64,000 bases of DNA from Arthrinium phaeospermum (taxonomy: Eukaryota > Ascomycota > Sordariomycetes > Amphisphaeriales > Apiosporaceae): assembly GCA_006503535.1 (NCBI GenBank), contig QYRS01000001.1, positions 2,480,001 through 2,544,000 of the forward strand, in the 5' to 3' direction. Of the stretch, positions 11,647 to 23,775 are shown one piece after another (position 1 is the first letter of the stretch; every line of letters starts with the position of its first letter). The translations under genes were made by a program, and so were the position numbers. The notes below the pieces were generated by a model, which worked only from the letters and a program-made list of their open reading frames with translations, had not been told where the DNA came from and searched no databases.

Positions 11647-14025
11647 GATTATCGCAAATTAAACAGATATCGAAGCCGAGAAGCCCGGGGCACCGTTGAA
11701 ATAGGTTACTAGATGAAGAAAAGCATGGTGGTTAACAACCGAGGGTGAGAGGGTTGGTGTGAGGTTGGAAGGACGGAATCAGCAATGGTGTCATCAACGT
11801 CCATGCATATCTCGGAACTAGGTCGAACCAGCTCAAAGTAATACTCCGGACACCGACCTCCCACGTGCTGGATTGGGTTGGCTGGGGCTCCTGGCGACTC
11901 ACTTATAATACAAGAAAAACAACCGAGGAAAAATAGAGATGCGACTATTCAATACACAGCATTCACCATCGCCTCTAATCGATAGACACACGACGTCCTG
12001 CTTCAAGTTGTCGCAAAGGAAATTGGGAACAAGAAAATTGTTGGTGTTGGTTGGTAGCAGCTCTCAAGGTCCCGTTGCCTAGGGGGGTTACTGTACGCCA
12101 GATGCTGGCAGGCTGGCAGGGACCTAACCAGGTAAGCCAAGGCGTCTCCTTTTTTAGGTAAGTCACTGCGTTACCACTTGCCACTAGCGACAGCCTGAAG
12201 CGAACTTGACAGATTTAGCCTTGGTTTGTGCAAGTGCCCGCCTGTGCGCCTGTGACAGAACCCATTCCACCCGCCTCCACCCGCCTCAACTGCCTGGCAC
12301 TGGCCTCCGAGTCCCATAGCCACAGCCCGGATTGTGCAATCCGCTCGATGTTGGGCAGTGTTCAACAAGGTCGAATCGTCTACATACATATCATAGTAGT
12401 TCGAAAGTGGCTGGATCAATACGGTCTTCGAAGTCAACGCCGTTGCTGGTTGTTGGGCCTGCACATTTTCGTTTTACCGGGCTGTTTCACGTGCCTGAAA
12501 TGCGCAGTACGGACGTTGAGCACGGCCACCTAGCGACACCTTGCAACTTGTGAAAGTCAAGATGTCGTTCTTGTTGGCACACTAGCATCGCAGACGCCGA
12601 CTTGCTAGTGGTAAGGCGGTTCTGGCATCCCCTTCTGCAATTTTAACCCTATCCAACACCACATTAATTGTGTATGTACCCGATCTATCCACTTGCTCTT
12701 TGCAAAGAGTCATAGTTGACTTGGACTTGGCTTCTTCTATTCTTAGAACTTGATTGGTGCTCCACTCTGCTTCCGGTTGATGTCACATGATCAATAAGTA
12801 GGCATCGAGGCAGTTGGGACATTGACGAGACAACGGACTGACCGAAACAGCCACGCCAGCCTTTGCCTTTCGGATTCAGTTGATTATTCGAGTTTCTAAC
12901 AGTAATCAGTATACGGTCCGAATATCATACAAGATCTGAAGCTGAACCTGGCTGTTCCGGAGCTTTGTTTAAGGCACTTCGGCTCGGGAGAGCTCTTCAC
13001 TATGCAGGCAGGTCGGCGGCCATGGACAGCTACCTCGTGGATGGCATCTAGCCTATACGGATCGTGCATACGACTATCCCATCTGGTCCTCGGCCGCTGG
13101 CCGACGCAAAAACCGTTGCCGATGCCGAGTGCCACTATCCTTGGTGATGGATTGGCGATTATGCCCAATCGAGAGATTGACATGCGCAGCCACAAGCGCA
13201 CGTCAAACTTATTCCGCATCCTGCACTCAACCCCACCCGGGCGATGGAGATGGATACTCACTAGAGCACGGCGAACACGCCGTTTGCAGTATCAACCCTC
13301 AGCCTCGAGGGCGCGCCAGCACGTATTGGCCATGATTGCCGATGATGACTAGTGGGGATTGCCATTGCGCGCATGTCAATTCGCTGCAGGACGCTCCTGG
13401 GCTCAAATCGTGGCCCCCCTTTGAAATCTAGACTGCACAGTAAGCAACCACTTATGCAAAACTTTCATGTGGGCCTCTAACAACACATAAGACATACACA
13501 ATGTAGCTTGTCTCGTTGATAGTCATCTGCTTGTCTCGAAATGAGCGGTGCTAGAGCTCGTACAGCGTATCGTTCAGGATAAATGTGTGTCTGATGAGTG
13601 TGGGAGACTAGTTTGCGACATGTTGGCATTCCTTGCTGGATGTTGGATGCTTCTGAATGTCATGGTAATTGTGGTAGACCTCATTGGCTGTCTGGCAAGA
13701 GATGCATGCCCCCCATGAGCATGCTATCGGTTGTGTACCCTTGCCACTGAAAGGACAATAGATACTACCTACCCGGTAGCGTCAAATACCATGCAGGAAG
13801 TGGGAACATTGGCTGGATGGATACACGAACAATGCCTCGGGTCAAGATAAACCCCCCAAGGGTCCATTGCAGATCTAAGACAAGGTACATGTATATAGGT
13901 AGGCACATATATATAAGTCGGACTCTAACCCTGCGCGGGGTGATCTCTCTTCCCTAACGGTGTGTCGCAGCAATCGGCGCATAACCAGCTCCCTCCCTTT
14001 CTTTCTTTTGGTGCAGCAACCAGCC
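11647..14025. other. Divergent promoter region between Sec16 and the P450
   Basis: About 2.4 kb. Overlapping frames on both strands around 12230-12530 and 12900-13350 show no family motif and no consistent splice structure, so they are not called. Nothing else is supported apart from a TATA element near the P450. Confidence 0.55.
13908..13917 (+). promoter_or_regulatory. Probable TATA box of the P450 gene
   Basis: TATATATAAG lies about 110 bp before the P450 ATG, within a region that otherwise has few AT runs. Position and sequence fit a core promoter element; function is inferred. Confidence 0.45.
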
Positions 14026-15829
14026 ATGGAGCAGCTGGCGATCCCATTCAACCTCTCGCTGCCTGTCCTCGGACTGGCAGCAGTGGTCGTGGCCTATGTC
14101 CTCTCCACCATCATCAGCTATCGCCGCCTCTCCCACATCCCCGGGCCATGGTTCTCCTCCCTTTCCCACCTTCCGATGCTGTTCCGCCAGAAGTCGGGCC
14201 TGATGAACCTGCAGTACACGGCCATTAGCGCGCGATACGGCTTCGGCAACCTGGCCCGCATCGGCCCCAACGACGTCCTGACGGCGGACCCGGACCGGAT
14301 CCGCCACATGTCCGGAACCCGCAGCCCCTACGTCAAGAGCGGGTGGTACAACATCATGAACCTGGACCCGGACCGCGAGAACGGCATCGGCACCCTGGAC
14401 ACGGCGGTGCACGACCGCTTCAAGGCGCTCACGGCCAAGGCCTACGCGGGCAAGGACAACTCCCTCCTCCACCCGGACCTGGACGGCCAGGTCGCCAACG
14501 TCGTGGCCTCGCTCCGCGCCAAGTGCCGCGCCGGCGAGAACGTCGACATGGGCAAGCTGGCGCAGTACTTCACCCTCGACAGCATCGCGAAGCTGGCGTT
14601 CGGCGAGGAGTTCGGCTGCGTCAAGGAGGACCGCGACGTCTTGGACTACGGCCCCGTCACGAGCGAGAACATCCCGTTCCTCGCCATGTGCGGTGACGTT
14701 CCCTGGTTGAGAAACGTTGTCCTCGCTCCCTGGCCGCGAAAGCTGATGGGACCCAAGGAGACTGACGGGAATGGAATCGGAAAGCTTCTGAGGTCAGTTT
14801 TACACCCAAATCGAACATGCGACAACTTCTCACCCAAAAACTCTGATTTAGTATCACAAAGAAAGTCGTTGCAACACGCTTCGGTCCTAAGGCAATCGAT
14901 CGCCAGGACATGCTGGTAAGAATATCCCCGTTTCAACGCCTGGAATTCCGATACGTTTTCGCATTCTAACACTGTTTTCCTAGGGCTCTTTTGTTCGAAA
15001 CGGCCTGGATCAGGAAGATTGCAATGCGGAAGTCGTGTTTCAAATCATCGCGGGTGCTGACACAACTGCCACGGCTGTTCGAGCGACTTTGCTACACATT
15101 ATCGGGATCCCACGAGTCTACAACCGCCTCCAAGCAGAAATCGACGCCGGTATCAGAGAAGGCAGAATTTCCGAAGAAATCACCATCCACGAGGCCAAGG
15201 CCCTACCCTATCTACAGGTACGATTTCAACCAGATCTTCCTGTCATGGTCCTTATTACTGACTGACCCCTTTTTCGTATAGGCCGTCATCCAAGAGGGTC
15301 TGCGCATCTGGCCCCCTTTCACGGGCCTGGTCATGAAACAGGTCCCCAAGGGCGGCGACACGTTCAAGGGAGTCTTCCTGCCAGGCGGGACACGCGTGGC
15401 CCACAGCACCTGGGCCGTGACTCGCAACCAGGAGATCTTCGGCGCCGATGCCGACATGTTCCGGCCCGAGCGCTGGCTGGAAGAGGAGCAGCCCGACCCC
15501 GAAAAGAGAGCGCAGATGGTGAGGGCGGCCGAGCTCGTCTTCGGCTACGGACGCTGGCAGTGCTCCGGTAAGACCGTGGCGATGCTCGAGCTGAATAAGA
15601 TATTTGTTCAGGTATGTTAACTCCTTTTCTTCTTCTCACCCTGGTACCGGTGGATGGCGACGGTTGGCAATAATATACGTACGTGGATTCGGCTAACCAT
15701 TTGTACCTTTTTTAGATATTGAGGAACTTTGACCTGGAATCCGTCAACCCTTCCAAGCCCTGGGTAGTTGCGAACCACAATGTTTGGGTCCAGAAAGACA
15801 TGTGGGTGAAGCTTACTGAGAGGGCATAG
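14026..15829 (+). CDS. Cytochrome P450 monooxygenase (pisatin-demethylase-like group)
   Basis: Five exons: 14026-14792, 14852-14915, 14984-15217, 15282-15611 and 15716-15829. All introns are GT-AG and frames join exactly, giving 502 residues, a full-length P450. An N-terminal membrane anchor (residues about 12-32) is followed by the Pro-rich hinge HIPGPW. The I-helix oxygen-binding motif AGADTTAT, the ExxR motif EGLR, the PERF-like FRPERW and the heme loop FGYGRWQCSGK with the Cys ligand are all present. It is therefore probably an active ER-bound, NADPH-P450-reductase-dependent monooxygenase. The heme loop wording GYGRWQC is common in the fungal pisatin-demethylase/benzoate-type branch, but the substrate cannot be read from sequence. 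There is no neighbouring backbone enzyme (PKS, NRPS, terpene cyclase), so it does not look like part of a biosynthetic cluster within this window. Confidence 0.95.
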
Positions 15830-18074
15830 ACACAAGATGTGGTAGGGCGTGTTCGCCTTGGACAAGAAGTTGGATATTGGACTTTCCTGCATAGCTATGC
15901 GCGGCGCCGGTGGTCTGGGAAAACCTGTAAACTTGTATCTATATAGGTTTGTAGTTAGAGATACAAACTTGTACATTGCAAACACTAGAGTTGGTTGGTA
16001 CTCTGACCCCTGACGAAGAAGAATAAGCAGATAAAGTGGATGAAAGTAAGGAACAGGAGGAAAAGTAATAAGGGGGGCCCCTGGCCTTATTGAATACAGA
16101 ATCGTTCAAGCACTAGAGAATCCGGCTAATGAATATTAAAAACAATGGCCTGGTATGGAGGTTGGTAGGATATAATATACGAATAGTATCTTCTTATATA
16201 AAGTTGACCTCAGCTAAGAATATACCAGCGAGGCAAATTCCGAATCTAAGGGGCACACCACAACTTGCAGGGCCTGGTATATGAACAGGGGCGCATTTAA
16301 GGCGCTTATGTAGTTGATTCCCGGAAGTTGGTAAGTTTGAATTACAACAGGTAAGCAGCCAACAGTTACATATTACTCGTATCTCCTCCTTTCTTCACAG
16401 GAAAGTGGTAAGAAAAATAGACGATGAGAGATCGCCAGCCACACCCCGACACGTTACCCTACCCAACTTCGGCGTGTAGCGTCCTTCCTTAAGCGAGTCC
16501 GAATTTTTCCATGCTCGTATAGGAGCTGGCTATGTAGTGCTCCGGTAGGGAGGTATTAGACCGGGGTCATTTCTTTAGATAATAGCAACAGTAACGTTAC
16601 CTAGGGATACCCAGCAATGGTTTCATATTCGTGACACGTATTCTAAGAGCACATTTCTTAAGTGGTACTTGCCTTAAAAAGCCCCCAGTATCAAACAGAT
16701 TGCACTATACCAGGGCCAGTGACGACCATCAAGTCCATAAACCCGCTACCCCATTACCCCTGACTTCCATCATATCCCTTGTAATCGCGGATCGTCATCA
16801 ACAGCGGCCCGTTGTAATAACCTGAAGACTGTACAACCAAGCACACGTAGCCGAAGAAAGTAAAAACGAGTCCCCAGACGGAGGTTAGAATAAATTTCCT
16901 GTTCATTGCGGGGAGGCTTATCACCCAGCCTACTACTAGTCGACCTGAACCAACCAATAACCCATCGAATCCGTTGCCCCTGTGTCGTCCGTGCGGCGAG
17001 CCGCCTGGATAACCAGATGACGGCTGTTAGGTGCTCCATGGCCAGATGGAGATTTAAAGGTGGACAAGGGCCATTACTCGAGAACTTGAAACTACAGAGA
17101 TGCAGCGTTCGTCAGAAGATGCAAAGGGGGGCAGTGTGGCAGTGTTATAGCTTTCGCCAATCGGTTCTCACAGGATCCCAGAAGAAGATCACCATCACGG
17201 GAAAGCAGGGGGGTAAGAGGACTCGGGCTAATAATGTGGACCGACAGGAAAGATTTATTGAACAGGCTGTGGCCCAAAAGGTATAGGTTAGAATTTCGGA
17301 AAAGTACGATATTCATACAAGTCCGTGAGGGCGTGTGCCTGACTATCTGGAGAAGATACATCAACCGTGCTTGATGCCGTCTCGATCTCGAACGAGTTCA
17401 AGATCAAGAAAGGAAGCACACCCGCCGCATTGCCATCTTGCGTACCCAATGGCAATCTCCGCTCTCCCATACCTTTGCTTGTCTTGTCTTGTCGTATTTT
17501 TTGTCTTTTTTGTTGGTTGCTTTTGTTGTGGTGTTGGTAGTTGCTCCTAAGGATGTTGGTATCATTGTGGTTTGAAGCACTCTCCATCTACCGTACGCCT
17601 CCCCCTGAATCACCCATCGTACAATTGTCGTAAATCCCAGTTGAACTGGTATCGTAAAGCGCAAGATTCATCGAAATCTTGCCAAAAGAAAAGAGAAAAG
17701 AAAGCACCAGTGTATATCGTTCTCAGTCGTTCCAGATGCCAGTCTGGCGGGGTGATGAGCACAGCGGGCCTCATGCGACGCCAGGTCTTGAGTTGTCCGA
17801 ATGCGCTCAAAGCCCAGTAGGTCCCGGCCCGGAGGAGATGGTAAAAATAGCATAACATTTCGAGTCTAGCTCATAATAAGAATAGAAGTTGCCGCACAGA
17901 GCCTCAATGGTGAGCCCGGCAGCCAAACGACCACCACCAAAACCGCGAGAGCGAAAGTCGGTTTATAGCTCTTGAATCATGTCGTTGCCGTCGACTGCCG
18001 GAGTCGCCATATCCACCGGGGGTGCCTTGGGTTGCCTGCCGACTCAGCGGACCAGACAGACGTATGCCCGCCAC
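15830..18074. other. Intergenic, AT-richer; no supported gene
   Basis: About 2.2 kb after the P450. From 16020 to about 16700 the DNA is AT-rich with many stops in all frames. On the minus strand at 16754-16957 there is a short frame with one hydrophobic stretch and no recognisable family. It could be a relic of a membrane protein but is not called. The segment 17280-18070 shows only short frames. Confidence 0.5.
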
Positions 18075-18428
18075 TTAAGGGCAGAAGGTGCGGATGCAGT
18101 CACCGGCGTCCCGCCATTCCACGATCGTACATTGGAACAGATTCTGATCGGTACATTGGATGTTGACGGCTGCTCGCTTGGTGGTTCCGTTGTGAGGCGG
18201 GATGTCCATGCCGGCGCAGACCTTGGCGAAGCACTGCACGGGGGTCATCTGGCCGTGGGCCGCGCAGGTGTAGACGGTGGACTTGACCCGGTTCGGGCTG
18301 CACTTGTTGCGAGGGTCGGCCTGGGCGTCGCTCATGGGCACGGGCGAGGTGGTGGTGCTGTTGGTGGGAAAGGCAGCGACAACGGACAGGGCCAGGGCGA
18401 AGGCCGCAGCAAAGGTAGGAGTATGCAT
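18075..18428 (-). CDS. Small secreted cysteine-rich protein (effector-like)
   Basis: Single exon, 117 residues. The chosen start (minus-strand ATG at 18428) gives a clear signal peptide: a short polar start, a hydrophobic Ala/Leu/Val core to about residue 19 and a likely cut near AAFP. An in-frame upstream ATG exists, but it would place the signal peptide internally. The mature part has eight cysteines (K-C-S-P, Y-T-C, Q-C-F-x-x-V-C, Q-C-T-D, F-Q-C-T, D-C-I-R-T-F-C), an even number compatible with four disulfides, and one N-glycosylation sequon (NGT). No named family is recognised. Small size, secretion and cysteine content are the usual profile of fungal effector candidates; that role is inference. 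Confidence 0.8.
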   Translation of the reverse strand: MHTPTFAAAFALALSVVAAFPTNSTTTSPVPMSDAQADPRNKCSPNRVKSTVYTCAAHGQMTPVQCFAKVCAGMDIPPHNGTTKRAAVNIQCTDQNLFQCTIVEWRDAGDCIRTFCP

Positions 18429-21400
18429 CTTGAGAGGAGCGGCGACCAGTCTGGCAAGTTGACTGTAGGCTGGTGGTTGATGTTGAGTTCCTGGAGTTCT
18501 GTCTTTTGACTCGCTGGGCCAGAGGAATCGACGTCGACGTGCAGTGCGAGAGAAGAGGACGACTTGAAGGAGCGGCGGCAACAAGTGAAATAGCAGTCAA
18601 GCAAAAGCAAGCAAAGAAAGAGAGTCGGGCCAAAAAGAACGAGAGTGATTGGTCGCAAGAGAGGGAGATGCGATTTGCGGGAACTGAACAGGATGATCTG
18701 CAATATGGGCAGCCCGATCTGCTTTTAATAGATACGAAGACAAGACGGGGGGAGGAAGTAGGGATTGCGGAGACCAGCCGGGCCTGAGGGAACAGAAGGA
18801 ACACGCACGCAGTGCAACGACACGCAAACGACACGACCAGCGCGAGCTAGGCTCCTTCAGAAACTCACTCACCGGATTAAACCTGGAGACTTGGGACGAA
18901 ATGTGCCATCGTGAGGCAGCGCGGTAGACTGGGAGTCTCACATTGACAGTCGAGGGAGCTGGCCTCTGGACCCCCATCGCCAAGAAGGGACATGGGTGGT
19001 GCGTGTTGGTGGTGGAGCGGGCCTTTCAGCTGAAACCCGTCCCATCGTCACCTTGCGCGCCAGTGCTTGGCCCAATCCAGCAAGTCGCCCAGCAGCCGAG
19101 ACGAACTACCATCATGATCCCGGCGAACTCGTCCGTCCAGAAGGTCTTGGTGCTTCAGCTTAAGCCCGGCGCCCAAGTACCATCCCAGCACGCCGAACTC
19201 TCTTTTGACTTTGCTTCGATTTGGACTTCGGATGACGGCCCGGCACGACTTCATTGCGCCAGCCGGTCTGATCGTCCCAACGCCAAAAAAGCCAATCGAG
19301 ACTGGACAGGGACTGGACAGGAGCCATTGACCGTCGGACGAGCGAGGCACTGGACGATCGATAAAAAAAGCCCGACATTGACTTCGATCATCGTGTTTGA
19401 TGGTCAAGATGGGTTGCAATTAAGAAATTGAGGGAAACGAGAACACCAACTTGCTGCTACGGCTGCTACTCCTACCCACCCCAGCGTACCGACACCCACT
19501 AATCGGCCCCCCAGTACCCATGCCATGAAACACCAAACCAGTGTATTGCACGCCACTCTCTGCCGACGCAGGCGGCATCACGACATGATTGGAGCCATCC
19601 AGCGGCACCTTGTCAATTCGAGAAGATCGTGGAACACGCGCAGGATGCTACATCGGACAAAAAAATTGATAACAGAACCAGTAAAACCAATCCACCCTCT
19701 CCCCTCCAGCCATGTGGTTCGACGGACAACCGACCTTCTTGTCCACCACCCCCCTGGACCACCCCCCTATTGCCTACCCCAGGGCCGCTCCATGGTCCCA
19801 GCCGCATGTCAAACCCGGCAGAAGATCATGGTTCCTGGGAAATCGCAGCCAACGGGGGGAGGCGGGAGATGTGCCGCACAGATAACAACGGGCACAACGT
19901 TCAAAAGGTGGGAAAGTCCTTCCCATTCCATCCAAGTACGATGTATCAAAACGACCTGAGGGGCCGTGGCTCCCAGGTTTCAGTTCATGCACCTCGTTCC
20001 TTAAACACGATATCCCGGCCATCGGCCATCTGCTGCTGCTTGTCTGCTGTCCGTCACTCCCTCTCCCAACCCAATCACCGCATGCAGCCAACCACATCAC
20101 CACCCTCGCCTCGCAAACGCCCTTATTCTATTGTTGGTGAGTCCTTTTACCTGCTTCTCCTGGATTACTCCTCCGCCTCCACTTGTGATCACCGAGCCGC
20201 CCGCTACGGTGCAGCGGCGTGGCATTCCATCGAGCAACCCACAGGCATCGGCGTGCCACATCAAACAGATCCCACTTCGACCCCCACCGTAGATGGCTCG
20301 ATCCTCAATCTATTTGAGGCCAGATTGGAGACCGATGACTCGGTGGCTTGTGAAAAGAGGAGAGAAATAGGCAGGCGCTTAGTATCTCCTCGGCTCCGTC
20401 ATCGCTTCTTCTTGTTCTTCCAAACTTCTAGCTGGGCCCTGGGGTATGTACATATGCACATGGGTTCACGGGGATGGGGCCAGACGTAGACATCGCGATT
20501 GATATCTCGCTGTCCTGCTCTTCTCGCCCAGCCACGCACCAAGCCAGCACAGCCGACCCGCTCGGTGACTTCATCTCTCAGCTTCTCTTCATCCCATCCC
20601 CTGCCCCCATCTCAGCCTCCCTCCGTCCCCGTATCCTGAACATCGAAGGGATAACCCTGCTGCGGCACTTGCCTACTACTGCTTCAACATCAAATGCCGC
20701 ATCGCAGGCTGCCTTGACCACCTTGCAGCCTCATACATCAGGATGAGAAGATCAGCCCAAACAATCTCAACTCCTGTGGAAGAAGAGCCACACTGGGAAA
20801 CATCGATTTATTTCTTCGATGGTCGCTAAACAGTAATATCAGAGACGTTGATATAAGTCCAAATCTAGCATCCCCTAAACGTCGCTTTCCAACCCGCCAT
20901 TCGACCCGCCAGATCGTGCGCGCCTCTAATTAGACCCGCCTTGAGCATGTCCCTTCAAACAATGGCATGTCCGAGCACTCACCATTTCAAGCAGTTCGTG
21001 TTGGTTTAGATGCTTCCATATATAGCAAGGAAGTGTGCGCTCTGTCCCTAGTCTGTTGGCAAGCGAAGCAGACCATGCCGATATATCCGCCAAATAAATA
21101 CCACACACAATCAATAGTGTTATGTTATAAGCTACCTTGGATGAAGACTTTGGCTTGACATGCAACCGACCCGGCCGCGGCTAACAATGTTACCCAAAGC
21201 GATACTGACAAGACACTAACACTGACACTGACATTGACACTGACATTTACATGAACACTGGTAGCAGTTCGGGTACTACATTGAGCCGTTGTTGTGGTGA
21301 CAGCATTAGTGGATTTAATAAGCATGGGATACCACTTACGACTGCACATTCACACTCGCATATAATAAAGACATTGATGTTAACATCTAGAACACATTTC

Positions 21401-21596
21401 AATTCGTCTACGGATTCTTTATCCGGCCTGTAGCATCATGACGGCATCATACTAGAATACATCTCGTGAGGGTATGAAGTAGGTATTATGGGGGGAAGAG
21501 AGATGCATGAACGGAAAATGAGTCAACAAAAGCAAGCCCAAAACCAGCCAACTCCGATAGAACTTTTCAATCCCAGTTGTCCAGGTTCCAAGGCAC
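18429..21596. other. Long intergenic region, no supported gene
   Basis: About 3.2 kb. A long plus-strand frame (19629-20489) and several overlapping frames have biased Pro/Ser/Arg/His composition, no splice structure and no family motif, so they are judged chance frames in C-rich DNA. A TATA-like TATTAAAAG on the minus strand near 18725-18735 may serve the secreted-protein gene. The end holds the Hsp90 3' region and a short tandem repeat. Confidence 0.5.
21203..21262. repeat. Short tandem repeat, ~6-bp unit ACTGAC
   Basis: A run of imperfect units (actgac, attgac, acttac-like) over about 60 bp, beginning 'gatactgacaagacactaac' and ending near 'atgaacactg'. It lies downstream of the Hsp90 stop codon. 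No function is evident. Confidence 0.7.
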
Positions 21597-23775
21597 TTAG
21601 TCGACCTCCTCCATGGCACTGTCACCAGTCTCGGCGGCAACGGTGTCAGCGGTGGCAGGGGCCTCGGTGGCCTCGGCCTCGGGCTCCTCCTCCAGGTTCA
21701 GGCCCAGAGAGACGAGCTTGTGGATGCGCTCAGCAAAGCCAGCAGGCTCGTCAATGGTGAAGCCGGAGACCAGCAGGGAAGTCTCGAACAGAAGCTGGAC
21801 GATGGACTTGACGGTGCGGTCGTTCTCGCCATCGGCCTCGACCTTCTTCTTGAGCTCCTTGATGATCGAAGACTTGGGAGAGATCTCGAAAGTCTTCTTG
21901 GAGCTCATGTAGGAGCTCATGGAGGTGTCACGGAGGGCCTGGGCCTTCATGATACGCTCCATGTTGGCAGACCAACCGAACTGGCCAGTGCGGATAGCGC
22001 AGGGAGCGCCAACGAGCTTCTGGCTGACAACAACCTTCTCGACCTTGTCGCCGAGGACGTTCTTGAGGGCCTTGGCAAGCTCCTCGTACTCCTTCTCCTC
22101 AGCCTCACGGGCGGTCTTCTCCTCCTCAGTCTCCTCGAGCTCGAAGTCCTTGGTGATGTCGACGAGCTTCTTGCCCTCGAACTCCTTGAGCTGAGTCATG
22201 GCGTACTCATCAATGGGGTCGACCAGGAACAGGACCTCGAAGTTCTTCTCCTTGAGGGCGTCAAGGAAGGGAGACTTCTGGACGGCCTTGATGGACTCGC
22301 CAGTGATGTAGTACATGTTCTTCTGGTGCTCGGCCATGCGGGTGACGTAGTCAGTCAGCGAGGTCAGCTCATCACCAGACTTGGTGGAGTTGAAGCGCAG
22401 GAGCTTGGCCAGAATAGAGCGGTTCTGGGAGTCCTCGTGGATGCCGAGCTTCAGGTTCTTGGCGAAAGCGCTGTAGAACTTGTCGAACTGCTCCTTGTCC
22501 TCGGCGATCTCCTGGAACAGCTCAAGGGCCTTCTTGACAATGTTCTTCTTGATCACCTTCATGATCTTGTTCTGCTGCAGGGTCTCACGAGACAGGTTGA
22601 GGGGCAGATCCTCAGAGTCGACAACACCCTTGACGAAGCTGAGCCACTCGGGAATGAGATCGGTGGCATCGTCAGTGATGAAGACACGGCGGACGTAGAG
22701 CTTGATGTTGTTCTTGGTCTTCTTGGTCTCGAAGAGATCGAAGGGAGCGCGCTTGGGAACGAAGAGGATGGCACGGAACTCGAGCTGACCCTCGACGGAG
22801 AAGTGCTTGACGGCAAGGTGGTCCTCCCAGTCGTTGGAGAGGGACTTGTAGAAAGCAGCGTACTCCTCAGTGGTGATGTCCTGGGGGTTACGAGTCCAGA
22901 TGGGCTTCTGCTTGTTGAGCTCCTCCTCCTCGATGGTAGTCTCCTTGACCTTCTTGGTCTTCTTCTTCTTTTCCTTCTCCTCTTCCTCATCATCGACCTC
23001 CTCAACCTTGGGCTTCTTGTCATCACCCTCCTCGGTGGTCTCCTCAGCATCCTCATCGGGGACCTCAGTCTCGGTCTCCTTCTGGACGTGAAGGTAGATG
23101 GGGTACGAGATGAACTCGGAGTGCTTCTTGATAACCTCCTTGATCTTGCTCTCGTTAAGGTAGTCGCTCTGCTCATCCTTGAGGTGCAGGATCATCTTGG
23201 AGCCACGGCCAATCTGCTCACCCTCGGTGTCGTTGCGAATGCTGAAGGTGCCTCCAGCGGAGGACTCCCAGACGTACTGCTCGTCATCGTTGTGCTTGGA
23301 AACGACCGTGACACGGTCGGCGACCAGGTAGGCGGAGTAGAAACCGACACCGAACTGACCAATCATGGAGATATCGGCACCAGCGGTGAGGGCCTCCATG
23401 AACTGCTTGGTACCAGAGCGGGCAATGGTACCCAGGTTGTTGACCAAGTCCTAGAAATGCATGTCAGTCTTAACTGCTCGAAATAGGATTGGTTAAAGTG
23501 TAGAAGTGGTAACTTACGGCCTTGGTCATACCGATACCGGTATCGCGGATTGTGAGGGTTTTATTCTCCTTATCGGGAATGATATCGATGCGCAGATCCT
23601 TGCCCGAGTCGAGCTTGCTGGGGTCGGAAAGGGCCTCATATCGGATCTTGTCGAGGGCATCAGAGGCGTTGGACACCAGCTCTCGCAGGAAAATCTCCTT
23701 GTTGGAGTAGACAGTGTTGATGATGAGAGACAACAGCTGAGAAATCTCAGCCTGGAACTCGAAAGTCTCAGACAT
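21597..23775 (-). CDS. HSP90: Cytosolic heat shock protein 90
   Basis: ATP-dependent chaperone of kinases, receptors and other clients. Two exons: 23775-23518 and 23450-21597, with intron 23451-23517 (GTAAGT...TAG). Product about 703 residues. The start at 23775 gives [11 protein letters not shown], the canonical Hsp90 N-terminus; an upstream in-frame ATG at 23802 is less likely. The N-terminal ATPase domain shows [16 protein letters not shown] and the glycine motif [11 protein letters not shown], followed after the intron by [15 protein letters not shown] Glu/Lys-rich charged linker (about residues 215-265) separates it from the middle domain, which has the catalytic-loop wording LNLSRETLQ. 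The C-terminus ends in MEEVD, the docking site for TPR co-chaperones, so this is the cytosolic and not the ER form. Confidence 0.98.

Noticed and set aside
12896..13352. Overlapping frames of about 116-121 codons on both strands
   Set aside because: Neither shows family resemblance or a promoter-like context, and both cannot be coding.
16754..16957. Short minus-strand frame with a hydrophobic helix
   Set aside because: No family, no clear start context, surrounded by stops; kept only as a possible relic.
19629..20489. 286-codon plus-strand frame
   Set aside because: Pro/Ser/Arg/His-biased composition, no motif, overlapped by frames on both strands, no splice signals; a chance frame in C-rich DNA.
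21720..23486. 588-codon plus-strand frame opposite HSP90
   Set aside because: Mirror of the strongly codon-biased HSP90 coding strand; Leu/Val/Gly/Asp-rich shadow.
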